A stretch of DNA of 64,000 nt, from NCBI GenBank assembly GCA_963677815.1, contig OY782499.1, positions 2,815,991 through 2,879,990 on the forward strand, given 5' to 3'. The position numbers were made by a program, and so were the translations under genes. Below the pieces are notes generated by a model that saw nothing but the letters and a program-made list of their open reading frames with translations, was not told the DNA's origin and did not search any database. This DNA comes from JAEKNW01 sp963677815. Lineage in GTDB: Bacteria; Cloacimonadota; Cloacimonadia; Cloacimonadales; JAFGVF01. Of the stretch, positions 1 to 9,212 are shown one piece after another (position 1 is the first letter of the stretch; every line of letters begins with the position of its first letter).

Positions 1-1
1 A

Positions 2-1552
2 GTCGCAAGAGTTGAAAAACATACAGGTGATCCTATTGATGTTGTAATTGCTGATGGACGATATGGCTTCATTCGTGGTTTAGTTAAAGATGTTTTAACT
101 ATCAAGACTGTTACCAGAGAATCTGTAACAGACATTATTGATAAAATTGTTATTAACAAATATTTAGGAATACCAATCTTTTTATTAGTCATGATGGGTG
201 TCTTTTATTTAACAATGAATGTTGGTGCTCCTTTCATAGATTTCTTTGATGGTCTTTTCGGTACAATTTTTGTAGATGGATTCAGAGTAATATTAACAAA
301 ACTATCTAGTCCGGAATGGTTAACTACTCTACTAGCTAATGGTATTGGTGGTGGATTACAGACATTATCAACTTTCATTCCCCCTATCTTTTTCATTTTT
401 TTATCCTTATCTATATTAGAAGATTCAGGTTATATGGCTAGGGCTGCTTTTATTATGGATAGGTTTATGAGAACAATTGGTTTACCTGGAAAAGCTTTTA
501 TTCCTATGCTTGTTGGTTTTGGTTGTACAGTACCTGCTATCATGGCTACTAGAACCTTAGAAAACAATCGGGACAGAATGCTAGCTATTCTGATGAATCC
601 CTTTATGTCATGTGGTGCTCGTTTACCAGTATATACCTTACTTATAACCTCCTTCTTCTCCAAAACTGCTGGCTTAATTATGTTTTCTATTTATTTTAGT
701 GGAATAATTTTAGCAGTTCTCTCTGGCTTTTTATTTAAATCAACAATTTTGAAAGGAGAAGCAGCTACTTTTGTCATGGAGCTCCCTACCTATCATGTAC
801 CTACTTTTAATGGTGTAATGCTCCACACATGGAATAAACTTAAATCTTTTATGATTAAAGCTGGTAAGGTAATTCTACTGATAGTAATACTTGTTTCTTT
901 CTTGAATTCAATTGGCACTGACGGTTCTTTTGGCAATGATGATTCAACTAATTCAGTGCTAACTTGGGTTGGTAAAAAAACAACTCCTATCTTCAAGCCA
1001 ATGGGACTTACTGATGACAACTGGCCTGCAACAGTAGGACTGTTCACAGGTATTTTCGCTAAAGAAGCTGTGATTGGCACTATGGATGCTCTTTATTCAC
1101 AACGTGATCCAAATTGGTCAGCTGAACCTGAGATTGATGAAGATTTCTCTTTTTGGGCTGGAATAAAAGATTCTTTCTTAGCAATCCCTAGTGGATTTGG
1201 TTGGATTGATACTGGAGAAGACGAAGAAGAAAGTTCTGCCCTTGTTGGTTATGTGCAAAAAGGTTTTAATAATGATAAGTTTGCAGCCTATGCTTATCTC
1301 TTATTTATTTTAATCTATGCCCCATGTGTAGCTGCAATAGGTGCTATTTACCGAGAGACTAATCTGAATTGGACTATTTTTGCCGTAAGCTATCTCACTA
1401 TTTTAGCTTGGATAGTAGCAACTTTATTCTATCAAATCACAACTTTTGCTGTGCATCCAGCTTCTTCAATCATGTGGATTGTTATTAGCCTTGCCATGTT
1501 CTTAGTATTTTTCATAAGTTTAAAATATAAAAATAAACCTATCATGCAGTAA
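2..1552 (+). CDS. feoB: Ferrous iron transporter FeoB, C-terminal part (5' truncated by window edge)
   Basis: The reading frame is open from the first bases of the window, so the start codon and the N-terminal GTPase domain lie outside. What remains is the end of the cytosolic helical domain followed by the polytopic membrane part of FeoB, the inner-membrane Fe(II) importer. Family hallmarks are the Gate motifs GFGCTVPAIMATRTLENNRD and NPFMSCGARLPVY with conserved cysteines, and the later GIFAKEAVIGTMDALYSQ segment; eight or so hydrophobic helices are visible. The gene stops at TAA and is followed by a bidirectional hairpin terminator at 1576-1605. An internal ATG at 191 is not the real start because homology continues upstream of it. 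No FeoA can be seen in the window. Identification is firm; only the 5' boundary is unknown. Confidence 0.95.
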   Translation, partial: VARVEKHTGDPIDVVIADGRYGFIRGLVKDVLTIKTVTRESVTDIIDKIVINKYLGIPIFLLVMMGVFYLTMNVGAPFIDFFDGLFGTIFVDGFRVILTKLSSPEWLTTLLANGIGGGLQTLSTFIPPIFFIFLSLSILEDSGYMARAAFIMDRFMRTIGLPGKAFIPMLVGFGCTVPAIMATRTLENNRDRMLAILMNPFMSCGARLPVYTLLITSFFSKTAGLIMFSIYFSGIILAVLSGFLFKSTILKGEAATFVMELPTYHVPTFNGVMLHTWNKLKSFMIKAGKVILLIVILVSFLNSIGTDGSFGNDDSTNSVLTWVGKKTTPIFKPMGLTDDNWPATVGLFTGIFAKEAVIGTMDALYSQRDPNWSAEPEIDEDFSFWAGIKDSFLAIPSGFGWIDTGEDEEESSALVGYVQKGFNNDKFAAYAYLLFILIYAPCVAAIGAIYRETNLNWTIFAVSYLTILAWIVATLFYQITTFAVHPASSIMWIVISLAMFLVFFISLKYKNKPIMQ

Positions 1553-1575
1553 TAGGTCTCCTAACATCCCAGATA

Positions 1576-1605
1576 AAAAGACCTTCTCAAAAGAGAAGGT
1601 CTTTT
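1576..1605. terminator. Bidirectional hairpin terminator after feoB
   Basis: A perfect 13-bp stem (AAAAGACCTTCTC / GAGAAGGTCTTTT) with an AAAA loop and flanking A/T runs on both sides. It lies 24 bases after the feoB stop. An identical 39-base sequence occurs again at 1827-1865. Confidence 0.85.
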
Positions 1606-1609
1606 ATTT

Positions 1610-1826
1610 CAGGCTGTAAACATACCCTTAAAATATAAAATATGATAAAAAAACTGATTTTATATTCAAAAAACGAGAAATTTATAAAGTCGCTATATCT
1701 TTATACAAACTCTTCACGGCAATGTATTTAAATACAATTTTGTTCGAATTTGAATAAATCTATTAGCGATCTCTTTTGGAAAAAAGAGACCAAAAACTCA
1801 GAGAAGTTGACTTTGTCAACACTCTG
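1610..1826. other. Spacer between two identical terminators, no gene
   Basis: AT-rich, no open frame of note. It holds another nested hairpin near 1798-1827 (CTCAGAG ... CTCTGAG, with GTTGAC-TTT-GTCAAC inside), which may extend the terminator of the minus-strand era operon. Confidence 0.4.
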
Positions 1827-1831
1827 AGATA

Positions 1832-1861
1832 AAAAGACCTTCTCAAAAGAGAAGGTCTTTT
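1832..1861. terminator. Bidirectional hairpin terminator after era
   Basis: Same 13-bp stem and AAAA loop as at 1576-1605. It sits 20 bases beyond the era stop codon and so ends the long minus-strand operon that begins at rimP. Confidence 0.85.
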
Positions 1862-1880
1862 ATTTTTGAATTATATTAAT

Positions 1881-2771
1881 TTATTTTCTAAAGCCTAATT
1901 CATTTAAAGAAGAATTATTCTTTCTCCAATTCTTTTTTATTTTCACAAAGAGTTCAATAGACACTTGTTTACCCACAAATTTCTTTAATTCTCTTTGAGC
2001 ATCTAGTCTGATTTTCTTAATAGATGCCCCTCCTTTGCCTATAACTATAGGTTTTTGAGATGCTCTTTCTATCCAAATTGTAGCTGTAATATCGACTTTA
2101 TCATCTTCTTCAAGGTAAGAATCAATTAAAGTTGCTGTAGAATAAGGGATTTCATCTTTAAAGTTTAGAAAGATTTTCTCTCTAATAATTTCTTGTGCAA
2201 AGAAACGCATTGGTAAATCTGAGAGATCTTCAGGGTCATAAAGAGGTGGAGAGAAGGGTAACATTTCGGCAAAGATATCTAAGAGTTGAGCGGTTTTTTC
2301 ACCTTTAAGAGCTGAAATTCCTTCAACTCTATCAAAATCAGCTTTTAGAAGTTCCATCTTCTCCTGAGTTACTTCTGGACTAACTAAGTCAATTTTATTC
2401 AAGAGTGCTATTTTAGGACTTCTAATAGATTTTAATTCTTGGAGGAGTTCCTTATCATAATCAGTTGGAAAATGATTAGCATCAGTGATAAAGACTATCA
2501 AATCAGAATCTTTTAAAGAGTTTTTAATAATTTCTAACATCCTATTATGGAGTTCATAACGAGGTTTTAAAAAACCCGGAGTATCAACAAAGATAATTTG
2601 TTTTTCTTGATCTGAATAAAAACCTTTAAGTGACTGTCTTGTTGTTTGTGGTTTTGATGAAATAATCGAAAGTTTAATTCCGATTAAATGATTCATTAAA
2701 GTAGATTTACCTACATTTGGTTTTCCAATTATTGCAACAAAGCCACATTTGTATTTATCTAAATCTATCAT
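1881..2771 (-). CDS. era: GTPase Era
   Basis: Era is the essential ribosome-assembly GTPase that binds 16S rRNA near its 3' end during 30S maturation. The 296-residue length is normal. The G domain shows G1 GKPNVGKST near residue 17, a G2 region with QTTRQ, G3 DTPG and G4 NKID. The C-terminal KH RNA-binding domain carries IVIGKGGASIKKI. The ATG is preceded by AGAGGA. Era is the last gene of the minus-strand operon and is followed by a strong hairpin. Its company with rimP, rbfA, infB and truB in one operon fits a common role in ribosome maturation. Confidence 0.97.
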   Translation of the reverse strand: MIDLDKYKCGFVAIIGKPNVGKSTLMNHLIGIKLSIISSKPQTTRQSLKGFYSDQEKQIIFVDTPGFLKPRYELHNRMLEIIKNSLKDSDLIVFITDANHFPTDYDKELLQELKSIRSPKIALLNKIDLVSPEVTQEKMELLKADFDRVEGISALKGEKTAQLLDIFAEMLPFSPPLYDPEDLSDLPMRFFAQEIIREKIFLNFKDEIPYSTATLIDSYLEEDDKVDITATIWIERASQKPIVIGKGGASIKKIRLDAQRELKKFVGKQVSIELFVKIKKNWRKNNSSLNELGFRK

Positions 2772-2797
2772 TTTTCCTCTGAAATTTTTAGTGAGTT

Positions 2798-3385
2798 TTA
2801 AGAACGATACATCATTTGTATCAAGAGACTTTTCTGCTTAGGAGTTGCGGGAAAAATTCTAGCTCTCCTCCTATCTTCTTTCAAGTATAGATTATAAAAA
2901 TATGTTGTATTTTCGATTATATTAAACTGGATATTTGCTTCATATTTCACATTATCCATGATTAATTTACCTCTTACAGATACAATTTCAGATTGTCCAT
3001 CATCAGCAATAAAATAGTCCCAAGTCTGTAATTTATCATCATAACCCAGCACATTATTGACCGCTAATGCTATTGTCTTTCTTGAATAATCTATATCAGT
3101 ATAATTAGTATGGTCCCAAAATGAGTTAGGAAGAATAATCAAGAAAGAGTCTTGGACCTGTTTAATTTTTACTTCTTTAATATCAACAGAGTCTTGAACA
3201 ACAACAGAGATATTTCTACTTCCAGCTTGGAAAGGCAAATCAATTAAATTACTAATAATTATCATAATCACACTGGCAAATATTAGACATAGAAGAGAAA
3301 AGATGATTAAATAAGCTTTAGGAATAAGTCTTTTCTTGTTCTTAGGAGCATTATCAATTATATCTTTCATTTCTATTTTACTCAT
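2798..3385 (-). CDS. Hypothetical single-pass membrane protein
   Basis: I do not recognise a family. The 195-residue product has a short basic cytoplasmic N-terminus, one transmembrane helix at about residues 26-48 (LIIFSLLCLIFASVIMIII), and an extracytoplasmic part of about 145 residues rich in beta-strand-like stretches. An Arg-rich patch (EDRRRARIF) lies near the C-terminus. The ATG has a clear AGGAG six bases upstream and overlaps the end of miaB by 8 bases, so translation is probably coupled. It sits between miaB and era without a gap that would hold a promoter. It could be a small envelope protein; nothing in the sequence points to a reaction. Confidence 0.8.
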   Translation of the reverse strand: MSKIEMKDIIDNAPKNKKRLIPKAYLIIFSLLCLIFASVIMIIISNLIDLPFQAGSRNISVVVQDSVDIKEVKIKQVQDSFLIILPNSFWDHTNYTDIDYSRKTIALAVNNVLGYDDKLQTWDYFIADDGQSEIVSVRGKLIMDNVKYEANIQFNIIENTTYFYNLYLKEDRRRARIFPATPKQKSLLIQMMYRS

Positions 3386-4667
3386 GTCTGACTCCTATCA
3401 GGGTTCCGGCTGTAGCATCTGTTATTTTAACTTTAACAAAGTGACCAATAAGGTCTCTACTTCCAGGGAAAACACAAATCTTAAAATCATCAGTCTTTCC
3501 AGAAACTTCTTGATCTGATTTCTTGGAAATATTTTCCACTAAGACTTCAACAACTGATCCAATCTGTTTTTGATATTTCTCAAGGGTAATTTGTCTTTGC
3601 ATTTCAATAAGACGCTGTAATCTCTCAAGCCTTATCTCTTCAGGAACTTGATCAGTAAATTCAGCAGCTTTAGTACCTCTTCTTGGAGAATATTTATACA
3701 TGAAAGCATAATCAAACTCTATCTTTTTCATGAGATTATAAGTATCCATGAATTGTTCTTCTGTTTCTCCAGGGAAACCAGCTATTACATCAGTAGTTAT
3801 AGCAATATCTGGCATTAACTCTCTAAGTTTTAGAATTCTTCCATAAAAATGTTCAGCAGTATAACCGCGATTCATTCTTTTGAGAATATCAGAATTACCA
3901 CTCTGCATAGCAAAATGAATATTTTTACATACTTTATCCGATTCTTGCATAGCTAGCACTAGCTCATCTGATAAATCTTTAGGATGTGAAGTAACAAACC
4001 TTATTCTTTTTATAGACTCAATTTTATTTATTTCCCTTATCAATTGAGGAAACTTGATACCTGCAAAATCGTAAGAATTTACATTTTGGCCTAGAAGAGT
4101 AACATCAGGATAGCCATTCTCACCAGCTTGCCTAACTTCTGTCAAAATATCTGAGATAGGCCGAGACCTTTCCCTGCCACGAGTATAAGGAACAATGCAA
4201 TAGGAACAGAAGTTATTACAACCTCTCATTATAGTCACAAAAGCATTTAGTTTACCTTGTCTAGTTGGATAAATCTCATTATAGATTTCCTCTTGATTAA
4301 AATCTGCTCGGATATTATCATCTTTAGCATCTATTATGTATGGAAGCTCACTATACTGGTCAACTCCTACAACGAAATCTATGCCATCTTGAATTTCTAT
4401 AAGCTCATCTTGAAGTCTTTGAGCCATGCAACCAATAACCCCAATTTTAAGTCCTGCTTTGTTTCTTTTACGAGACTTTTCATTAGCGATTCTACCTAAA
4501 ACTCTCTCCTCTGCATGCTGTCTCACAGAGCAAGTATTGAAAATTATTACATCTGCTTCATCAAGAGTTTCAGCTTCCTGATAACCGTTGTTTCTTAAGA
4601 TAGTTGTGACTAATTCACTATCAGCTATATTCATTTGACAGCCATAAGTTTCTATATAAAATTTCAT
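3378..4667 (-). CDS. miaB: tRNA-2-methylthio-N6-dimethylallyladenosine synthase MiaB
   Basis: Radical SAM methylthiotransferase that adds the 2-methylthio group to i6A37 in tRNAs reading UNN codons. The UPF0004 domain has cysteines at 10, 46 and 80, which bind the auxiliary 4Fe-4S cluster. The radical-SAM motif CxxxCxxC is C150-NNF-C154-SY-C157. A TRAM domain occupies the last 65 or so residues. Length 429 is normal. RBS GAGGA precedes the ATG. The gene starts 8 bases after the upstream metallo-hydrolase ends and overlaps the next gene by 8 bases. MiaB rather than MtaB or RimO is supported by the N-terminal YGCQMNIADSE and MRGCNNFCSYCIVP signatures. Confidence 0.95.
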   Translation of the reverse strand: MKFYIETYGCQMNIADSELVTTILRNNGYQEAETLDEADVIIFNTCSVRQHAEERVLGRIANEKSRKRNKAGLKIGVIGCMAQRLQDELIEIQDGIDFVVGVDQYSELPYIIDAKDDNIRADFNQEEIYNEIYPTRQGKLNAFVTIMRGCNNFCSYCIVPYTRGRERSRPISDILTEVRQAGENGYPDVTLLGQNVNSYDFAGIKFPQLIREINKIESIKRIRFVTSHPKDLSDELVLAMQESDKVCKNIHFAMQSGNSDILKRMNRGYTAEHFYGRILKLRELMPDIAITTDVIAGFPGETEEQFMDTYNLMKKIEFDYAFMYKYSPRRGTKAAEFTDQVPEEIRLERLQRLIEMQRQITLEKYQKQIGSVVEVLVENISKKSDQEVSGKTDDFKICVFPGSRDLIGHFVKVKITDATAGTLIGVRHE

Positions 4668-4675
4668 TGATTCCT

Positions 4676-5461
4676 CTATACTCTAATAATTGGAGTTGGT
4701 TTATATTGGTCTGCAAGAAAGAGGTTTACTTGAGACTTAATTTCATTTAAATAAGAAGACATTTCTTTAAGAGCTAATTCAGGAGTATTATTTTTCTCAG
4801 AAAGATGGGCTAAGACTAGATTGTTTAATCTATTATGTATTATCTGACTAACTACAGCTACAGCTTGTTTATTTGATAGATGACCTTTTGAGCTCTTAAC
4901 CCTTTGTTTTAACTCCCAAGGATAAGAACCAGTAAGAAGGATTACTTCATCATGGTTACTTTCTAAAATAAGAGTAGTAGCTTCTTTGATTTTCTCTAAC
5001 AATAGTTTAGTAGCAAAACCTAGGTCAGTAGCTATTGCTAATTTTTGTTGTTCATTGTTGACTTGTTGGAAGATAAAATTACTTGAATCAATCGCATCAT
5101 GAGATGAAGCAAAGGAAGTTATATTTATATCCCTAATAGAGAAAGAATCTCCTACATTAAAAAATACAGGAGCTTGGTTTAATTTACCTATTTTCTTATA
5201 ACAATACGAATAAGTTTGCTCTGAAAAAAAGATGGGAATATTAAGCTTTCTACTAATAATTCCTGCCCCATTAACATGGTCACTATGTTCATGAGAAATG
5301 ATTATGCCATTTAATTTACTTGGTTCAACATCAATTTCTTCCATAGCTGTAAATATCCTCTTAGCTGACAAGCCTGCATCTAGAAGTAGATAAGTATCAT
5401 CAGTAAATATAAGATTAGCGTTACCTTTACTACCAGAAGATAATACAGAGGTTCTTAACAT
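4676..5461 (-). CDS. YycJ/WalJ-like metallo-beta-lactamase-fold hydrolase
   Basis: A 261-residue MBL-fold protein. The N-terminal SSGSKGNANLI stretch is typical of the YycJ (WalJ) family, and the zinc motif HEHSDH lies near residue 57, followed by conserved Asp/His blocks (ATDLGFA, ESNHD, HLSEKNN). Family members are 5'-3' DNA exonucleases or phosphodiesterases; the substrate here cannot be read from sequence. It starts three bases after the HD nuclease gene stops and lies 8 bases before miaB, so it is part of the ribosome/RNA-processing operon. Confidence 0.85.
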   Translation of the reverse strand: MLRTSVLSSGSKGNANLIFTDDTYLLLDAGLSAKRIFTAMEEIDVEPSKLNGIIISHEHSDHVNGAGIISRKLNIPIFFSEQTYSYCYKKIGKLNQAPVFFNVGDSFSIRDINITSFASSHDAIDSSNFIFQQVNNEQQKLAIATDLGFATKLLLEKIKEATTLILESNHDEVILLTGSYPWELKQRVKSSKGHLSNKQAVAVVSQIIHNRLNNLVLAHLSEKNNTPELALKEMSSYLNEIKSQVNLFLADQYKPTPIIRV

Positions 5462-5464
5462 CTT

Positions 5465-6406
5465 TTACCCTTTATAGTAGAATTTTTGATTTAATTTATC
5501 AAACTCTGACCATTTAGAATTATCGGAGCTAGCTTCTATAATTTGCTTAACTCCTGTTACTTGAGCATCCATATTATCAGCTAAATGAAGAAGATGAGCT
5601 TCTAATGTTTGAGGTAGTCTGACTGAACCTTTTTCATATTCTCCATGATGAGCTAAGACCATGTGTCTAAGTTTCATTAATAATTCTTTAGGGAATAAAT
5701 CCACTTTTGCAGCAGTTTCTGTGATTATTCTATCTACTATCACAAAATGTCCAATCAATCTTCCTTCATCTGAAAAATCAATACCAATAGCAGAATCATA
5801 CTCATAAACCTTTCCCAGATCATGTAAAATAGCTCCTGTAATTACTAAATCTCTATCTACAGGATACATATCACAAGCAAAGGCGCATATTTTTGTCACT
5901 GAGAGAGTATGTTCAAGTAAGCCACCAGAATAGTTATGGTGCCAACCCTTAGCTGCTGGTGAAGTAATGAAGAGATTTAACATCTTTTTATCATCGAAAA
6001 TTAATTTCAAGAGTTGAGCTAAATATGTATTTTGCACTGAATCAACAAAATCAAAGAATTGGTCTGTAAGTTCTGTAATATCTCTTTTGGTTGAAGGAAC
6101 AAGTTCAGCTATGTCATATTCCTTAGCTTCCATATTATTAATATCATTTATTGTAATTTGAATATTCTTATTGTATTTTATTACTAAACCTTGAATTTGT
6201 ATCACATCTCCCACTTGGAACATTTCTGATCTTTCAGGAGCTTTTTTCCATACGTTAGCAACAACAAAACCAGTAGAATCGGCTAACTTTAAACGGAGAA
6301 AATAATCTCTTGCACCCTGTCTGAGGTCTTTTTCTACAACCATATAATAGCTAGTAATCTCTTGGTTTATTAAGTTAGCTAAATCATTAACATTTATTCT
6401 ATTCAT
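5465..6406 (-). CDS. OB-fold plus HD-domain 3'-5' exoribonuclease, YhaM family
   Basis: The 313-residue protein starts with an OB-fold nucleic-acid-binding domain (about residues 10-100, VGDVIQIQGLVIKYN) followed by an HD phosphohydrolase domain. Metal ligands are visible in SGGLLEHTLSV, AILHDLGKVYEYD and HHGEYEKGS. This arrangement is that of YhaM/CBF1, a 3'-5' exoribonuclease of Gram-positive bacteria also found in FCB genomes. RBS GAGGAG is present. It sits directly after the secreted sorting-domain gene (3-base gap) and before the YycJ-like gene, so two nucleases and a tRNA modifier are transcribed together. Confidence 0.85.
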   Translation of the reverse strand: MNRINVNDLANLINQEITSYYMVVEKDLRQGARDYFLRLKLADSTGFVVANVWKKAPERSEMFQVGDVIQIQGLVIKYNKNIQITINDINNMEAKEYDIAELVPSTKRDITELTDQFFDFVDSVQNTYLAQLLKLIFDDKKMLNLFITSPAAKGWHHNYSGGLLEHTLSVTKICAFACDMYPVDRDLVITGAILHDLGKVYEYDSAIGIDFSDEGRLIGHFVIVDRIITETAAKVDLFPKELLMKLRHMVLAHHGEYEKGSVRLPQTLEAHLLHLADNMDAQVTGVKQIIEASSDNSKWSEFDKLNQKFYYKG

Positions 6407-6409
6407 TAT

Positions 6410-8326
6410 CTATTTACTCCTCATTATTAACACTTTTGATAAAGGGCTTTTCTCACCGTTATCATACTTTGCTTTTATAAAATAGATTCCACTTGCCATA
6501 TTTCCAGGTAGTTTGATTTTATTATCTTTTACTTTAACAGACTTAACTTTTTGTCCTCTGATATTATAAATATCAATAAGTGAAATATTCTTCTTTGAAG
6601 TTGAGATAAAATTTAAGTAATTAGCAGTTGAGACAGGATTAGGGTAAGCCAGTAATTCTGTAGCACTAGCCACTTCATTATCGTGATTAGAAACAAGAAT
6701 ATTATTCTCCAAAGTATATCTATAAAAACTAATTATTTCATTGGTATCTTGACGATAGATTATAGCATTCGCGAATTTTTGACCATTCTCACTAGTATAT
6801 AAACTATCTACACTATCCGTATCATAAGAGAATTCGAAATAACCTTCTCCATCTTCATTTAATCTTTCAAAATCAGCATAAACATCACTAATTTGGCTGA
6901 CAACGAATTCATCTCCTTCTTCAGAATAATGCTTAGTCTTTTGGGAAATAAACACATCCATAGCTAAATTATTAGTAAAGGTTTCAAAAACATATCTTTG
7001 TCCATAATTAAAGTATGAATAGTAGATGAGACTAGACCCTTCTTCTTCAAGACCTTCATCAGAGATATCAAAAACTCTAGGAATATAGTAAATATTGTTA
7101 AGAAGGTTTTCCTCTAAAGCTTCTAAGTTAAAACTATTAAAATATTTTGTCCCATTAATTAATGTAAGAGGGTTTAAGTTAATTCCTAATGATTGATAAT
7201 AAGAATTTGCATAATCAGAATAGAAGAGTTGGTCAGAACCATCAATCCCGTAATTATAAATCATCCAGTTATCTTGAGCTATCTCTCTCTGATTAGCTAG
7301 TAAGCCAATAGTTGAATCATAATTACTTGATAAAAAATTCATGATAATAGCAACATCTGAATCTTCTTGAAAATTACATATTTTAATCATATCATTATCC
7401 ATAGAATAACCATCAACATGGCTAAGGAGATTAGTAGTAATTTTGTATTGAGAGTTTTCGATAGGAAGTTCCAAATAAATTGGATTTTCCTCATCGCCTT
7501 GAGTATCAGACAAAGGTAGCAAAGTCAAATCGACATAAGTATAATTAGTCTCATAAACCTCTGGATCTGGATGTTGGATTTCAATTTCTAATTGAGCATT
7601 AGCTAAAGTTTCTTCTGAATAATTTCTAATCTTGTAGTTATATTCCCACAGGTTGTCGTGGCTATACTTCAAACTTGTTTCTTGAAGTTCAACTCTTATT
7701 GAATCAGCAACAATGTCATAATCAAGATTCAAATAACCTTGTACAGAATATAGGAGTTCCTGCTGAACATTAATATCATATAAGCTATTGAAGGCCACTT
7801 CGCCATTATCAATAATTTTAAAGAAAGAGTTATGTCCTGAACCAGTAGCTGTAGCCATAAAATTATTAGAGAAATTAGTTATGTTATCTACTATAATCCA
7901 AAGACCTGGTCCTGTATAAGGACTTGACAAGGTAAATTCATTCCAACCACTTTCACTTATACTATAGTTCAAGTAGTTCAATTCTGTTACTTCTTGACCA
8001 AACAAAGGATCAAATTCAGAATCTTCATTATAAGAAAAGGCCCTGATGTTCACTGTATTATCTGGAATACTAGGAAAATATATTCTTACAGAAGTAATTG
8101 TCATAGATTGGACATTGGGTCGAAAATCTTCAGCAACAAATTTTACAGCCCAAGTTTCTGAACCGTACCAGTGAGAAATTCCAGTTTCATTCTCATAATA
8201 AGCTAAGGAATAATCTCTTTGATTGGTTATTATTTCATTCGTTTGGATTCTTTCAAGAGAGAACAATAAGGAAAAGTTAAACAAGCTTAAGATAAATAAG
8301 CAATTAAATAGTCTTTTTAAGTTCAT
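6410..8326 (-). CDS. Secreted protein with T9SS-type C-terminal sorting domain
   Basis: A 638-residue exported protein of unknown function. An N-terminal signal peptide (LFNCLFILSLFNFSLLFSLE) leads a long beta-rich, acidic and Tyr/Asn-rich body. The last 80 or so residues form a FlgD-like/T9SS type A sorting domain: LLAYPNPVSTANYLNF, then SLIDIYNIRGQKV, then MASGIYFIKAKY. The family is known to be exported to the cell surface with removal of this tail. The ATG at 8326 has AAGGA upstream; a TTG one codon earlier lies too close. The start overlaps the end of ribF by 23 bases. A secreted surface protein inside a translation and tRNA-modification operon is odd. Confidence 0.85.
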   Translation of the reverse strand: MNLKRLFNCLFILSLFNFSLLFSLERIQTNEIITNQRDYSLAYYENETGISHWYGSETWAVKFVAEDFRPNVQSMTITSVRIYFPSIPDNTVNIRAFSYNEDSEFDPLFGQEVTELNYLNYSISESGWNEFTLSSPYTGPGLWIIVDNITNFSNNFMATATGSGHNSFFKIIDNGEVAFNSLYDINVQQELLYSVQGYLNLDYDIVADSIRVELQETSLKYSHDNLWEYNYKIRNYSEETLANAQLEIEIQHPDPEVYETNYTYVDLTLLPLSDTQGDEENPIYLELPIENSQYKITTNLLSHVDGYSMDNDMIKICNFQEDSDVAIIMNFLSSNYDSTIGLLANQREIAQDNWMIYNYGIDGSDQLFYSDYANSYYQSLGINLNPLTLINGTKYFNSFNLEALEENLLNNIYYIPRVFDISDEGLEEEGSSLIYYSYFNYGQRYVFETFTNNLAMDVFISQKTKHYSEEGDEFVVSQISDVYADFERLNEDGEGYFEFSYDTDSVDSLYTSENGQKFANAIIYRQDTNEIISFYRYTLENNILVSNHDNEVASATELLAYPNPVSTANYLNFISTSKKNISLIDIYNIRGQKVKSVKVKDNKIKLPGNMASGIYFIKAKYDNGEKSPLSKVLIMRSK

Positions 8327-9212
8327 CAATCATCCTTCTGGAAACTTCAACATCATGTGCAATTGCACCTTTTAATTCTTCAATACTAGAATATTTCATT
8401 TCATCACGCAGTTTTTTAATAAAACTAGTCTCAACTTCCTGACCATAAATATCTTTGTTAAAATCCAAGATATAAGATTCAATTTTCTGGTCAAGAGAAT
8501 TACTGACCGTTGGATTCTTACCAATATTAGTAATAGAATAGTAACTTCCTTGGTTAGTATGTGTTTGAGATAAATAAACCCCATCGGGAGGAGTTAATTG
8601 AGAAGCTGTTAGAGCTTTTATATTTATTGTTGGAAAACCTAAAGTTCTTCCAAGTCTTTTCCCTTCAATTACTTTTCCCCAAAAAGAGAATCTTCTTCCC
8701 AAATAATCATTAGCTTCATACAAGTGACCTGCTTTTATCAAGTCACGTATTAATGAAGAGCTTACAAGCTTGTTATTACGATAGTAAGCTGGTTCTTGAT
8801 AAGTCTCGTAGTTAAACTCATCTTCATGTGCCTTTATGAAATCGTAGTCACCCTGCCTATTTTTTCCAAATTTAGTATCATAACCTAAAACAATAGCTTT
8901 GGGATGAAATTTATCTATCAATTCTGTTTTTAAAAAATCGTAAGGAGACATATCTGCAAATTCTTTAGTGAAGTTGAGCAATTCTATATGGTCAAAACCA
9001 CATTTATGCAGAAGAGAAATTTTCTGACTTGTAGTAGTAAGAAGGTATGGCTGAGCTTTTTCACTCAATGAAACTTTGGGATGGGTTTGATAAGTAACGA
9101 TTAAGGGTTGACTATGATATTCTTTAGCGACCTGATGGAGTTTTTCCAATAATTTGCAATGACCTAGATGTACACCATCAAAATTTCCCACAGTTAAAAC
9201 AAGATCTTTCAT
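8304..9212 (-). CDS. ribF: Bifunctional riboflavin kinase / FAD synthetase RibF
   Basis: RibF phosphorylates riboflavin to FMN and adenylylates FMN to FAD. The N-terminal nucleotidyltransferase domain begins LTVGNFDGVHLGHCKLL, with the HxGH-like motif, and carries the SSSLIRDLI motif near residue 150. The C-terminal flavokinase domain shows GRRFSFWGKV, GRTLGFPTIN and ESYILDF. The length of 302 residues is normal. Start ATG overlaps the truB stop (TAATG). RibF next to TruB and NrnA is a widely conserved gene order. Confidence 0.95.
   Translation of the reverse strand: MKDLVLTVGNFDGVHLGHCKLLEKLHQVAKEYHSQPLIVTYQTHPKVSLSEKAQPYLLTTTSQKISLLHKCGFDHIELLNFTKEFADMSPYDFLKTELIDKFHPKAIVLGYDTKFGKNRQGDYDFIKAHEDEFNYETYQEPAYYRNNKLVSSSLIRDLIKAGHLYEANDYLGRRFSFWGKVIEGKRLGRTLGFPTINIKALTASQLTPPDGVYLSQTHTNQGSYYSITNIGKNPTVSNSLDQKIESYILDFNKDIYGQEVETSFIKKLRDEMKYSSIEELKGAIAHDVEVSRRMIDELKKTI

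Noticed and set aside
3336..3518. Plus-strand frames opposite the rimP-era operon (also at 4257, 9216, 10434, 12548, 13460, 13808, 15449, 16166)
   Set aside because: They are antisense shadows of well-identified genes and have no family features.
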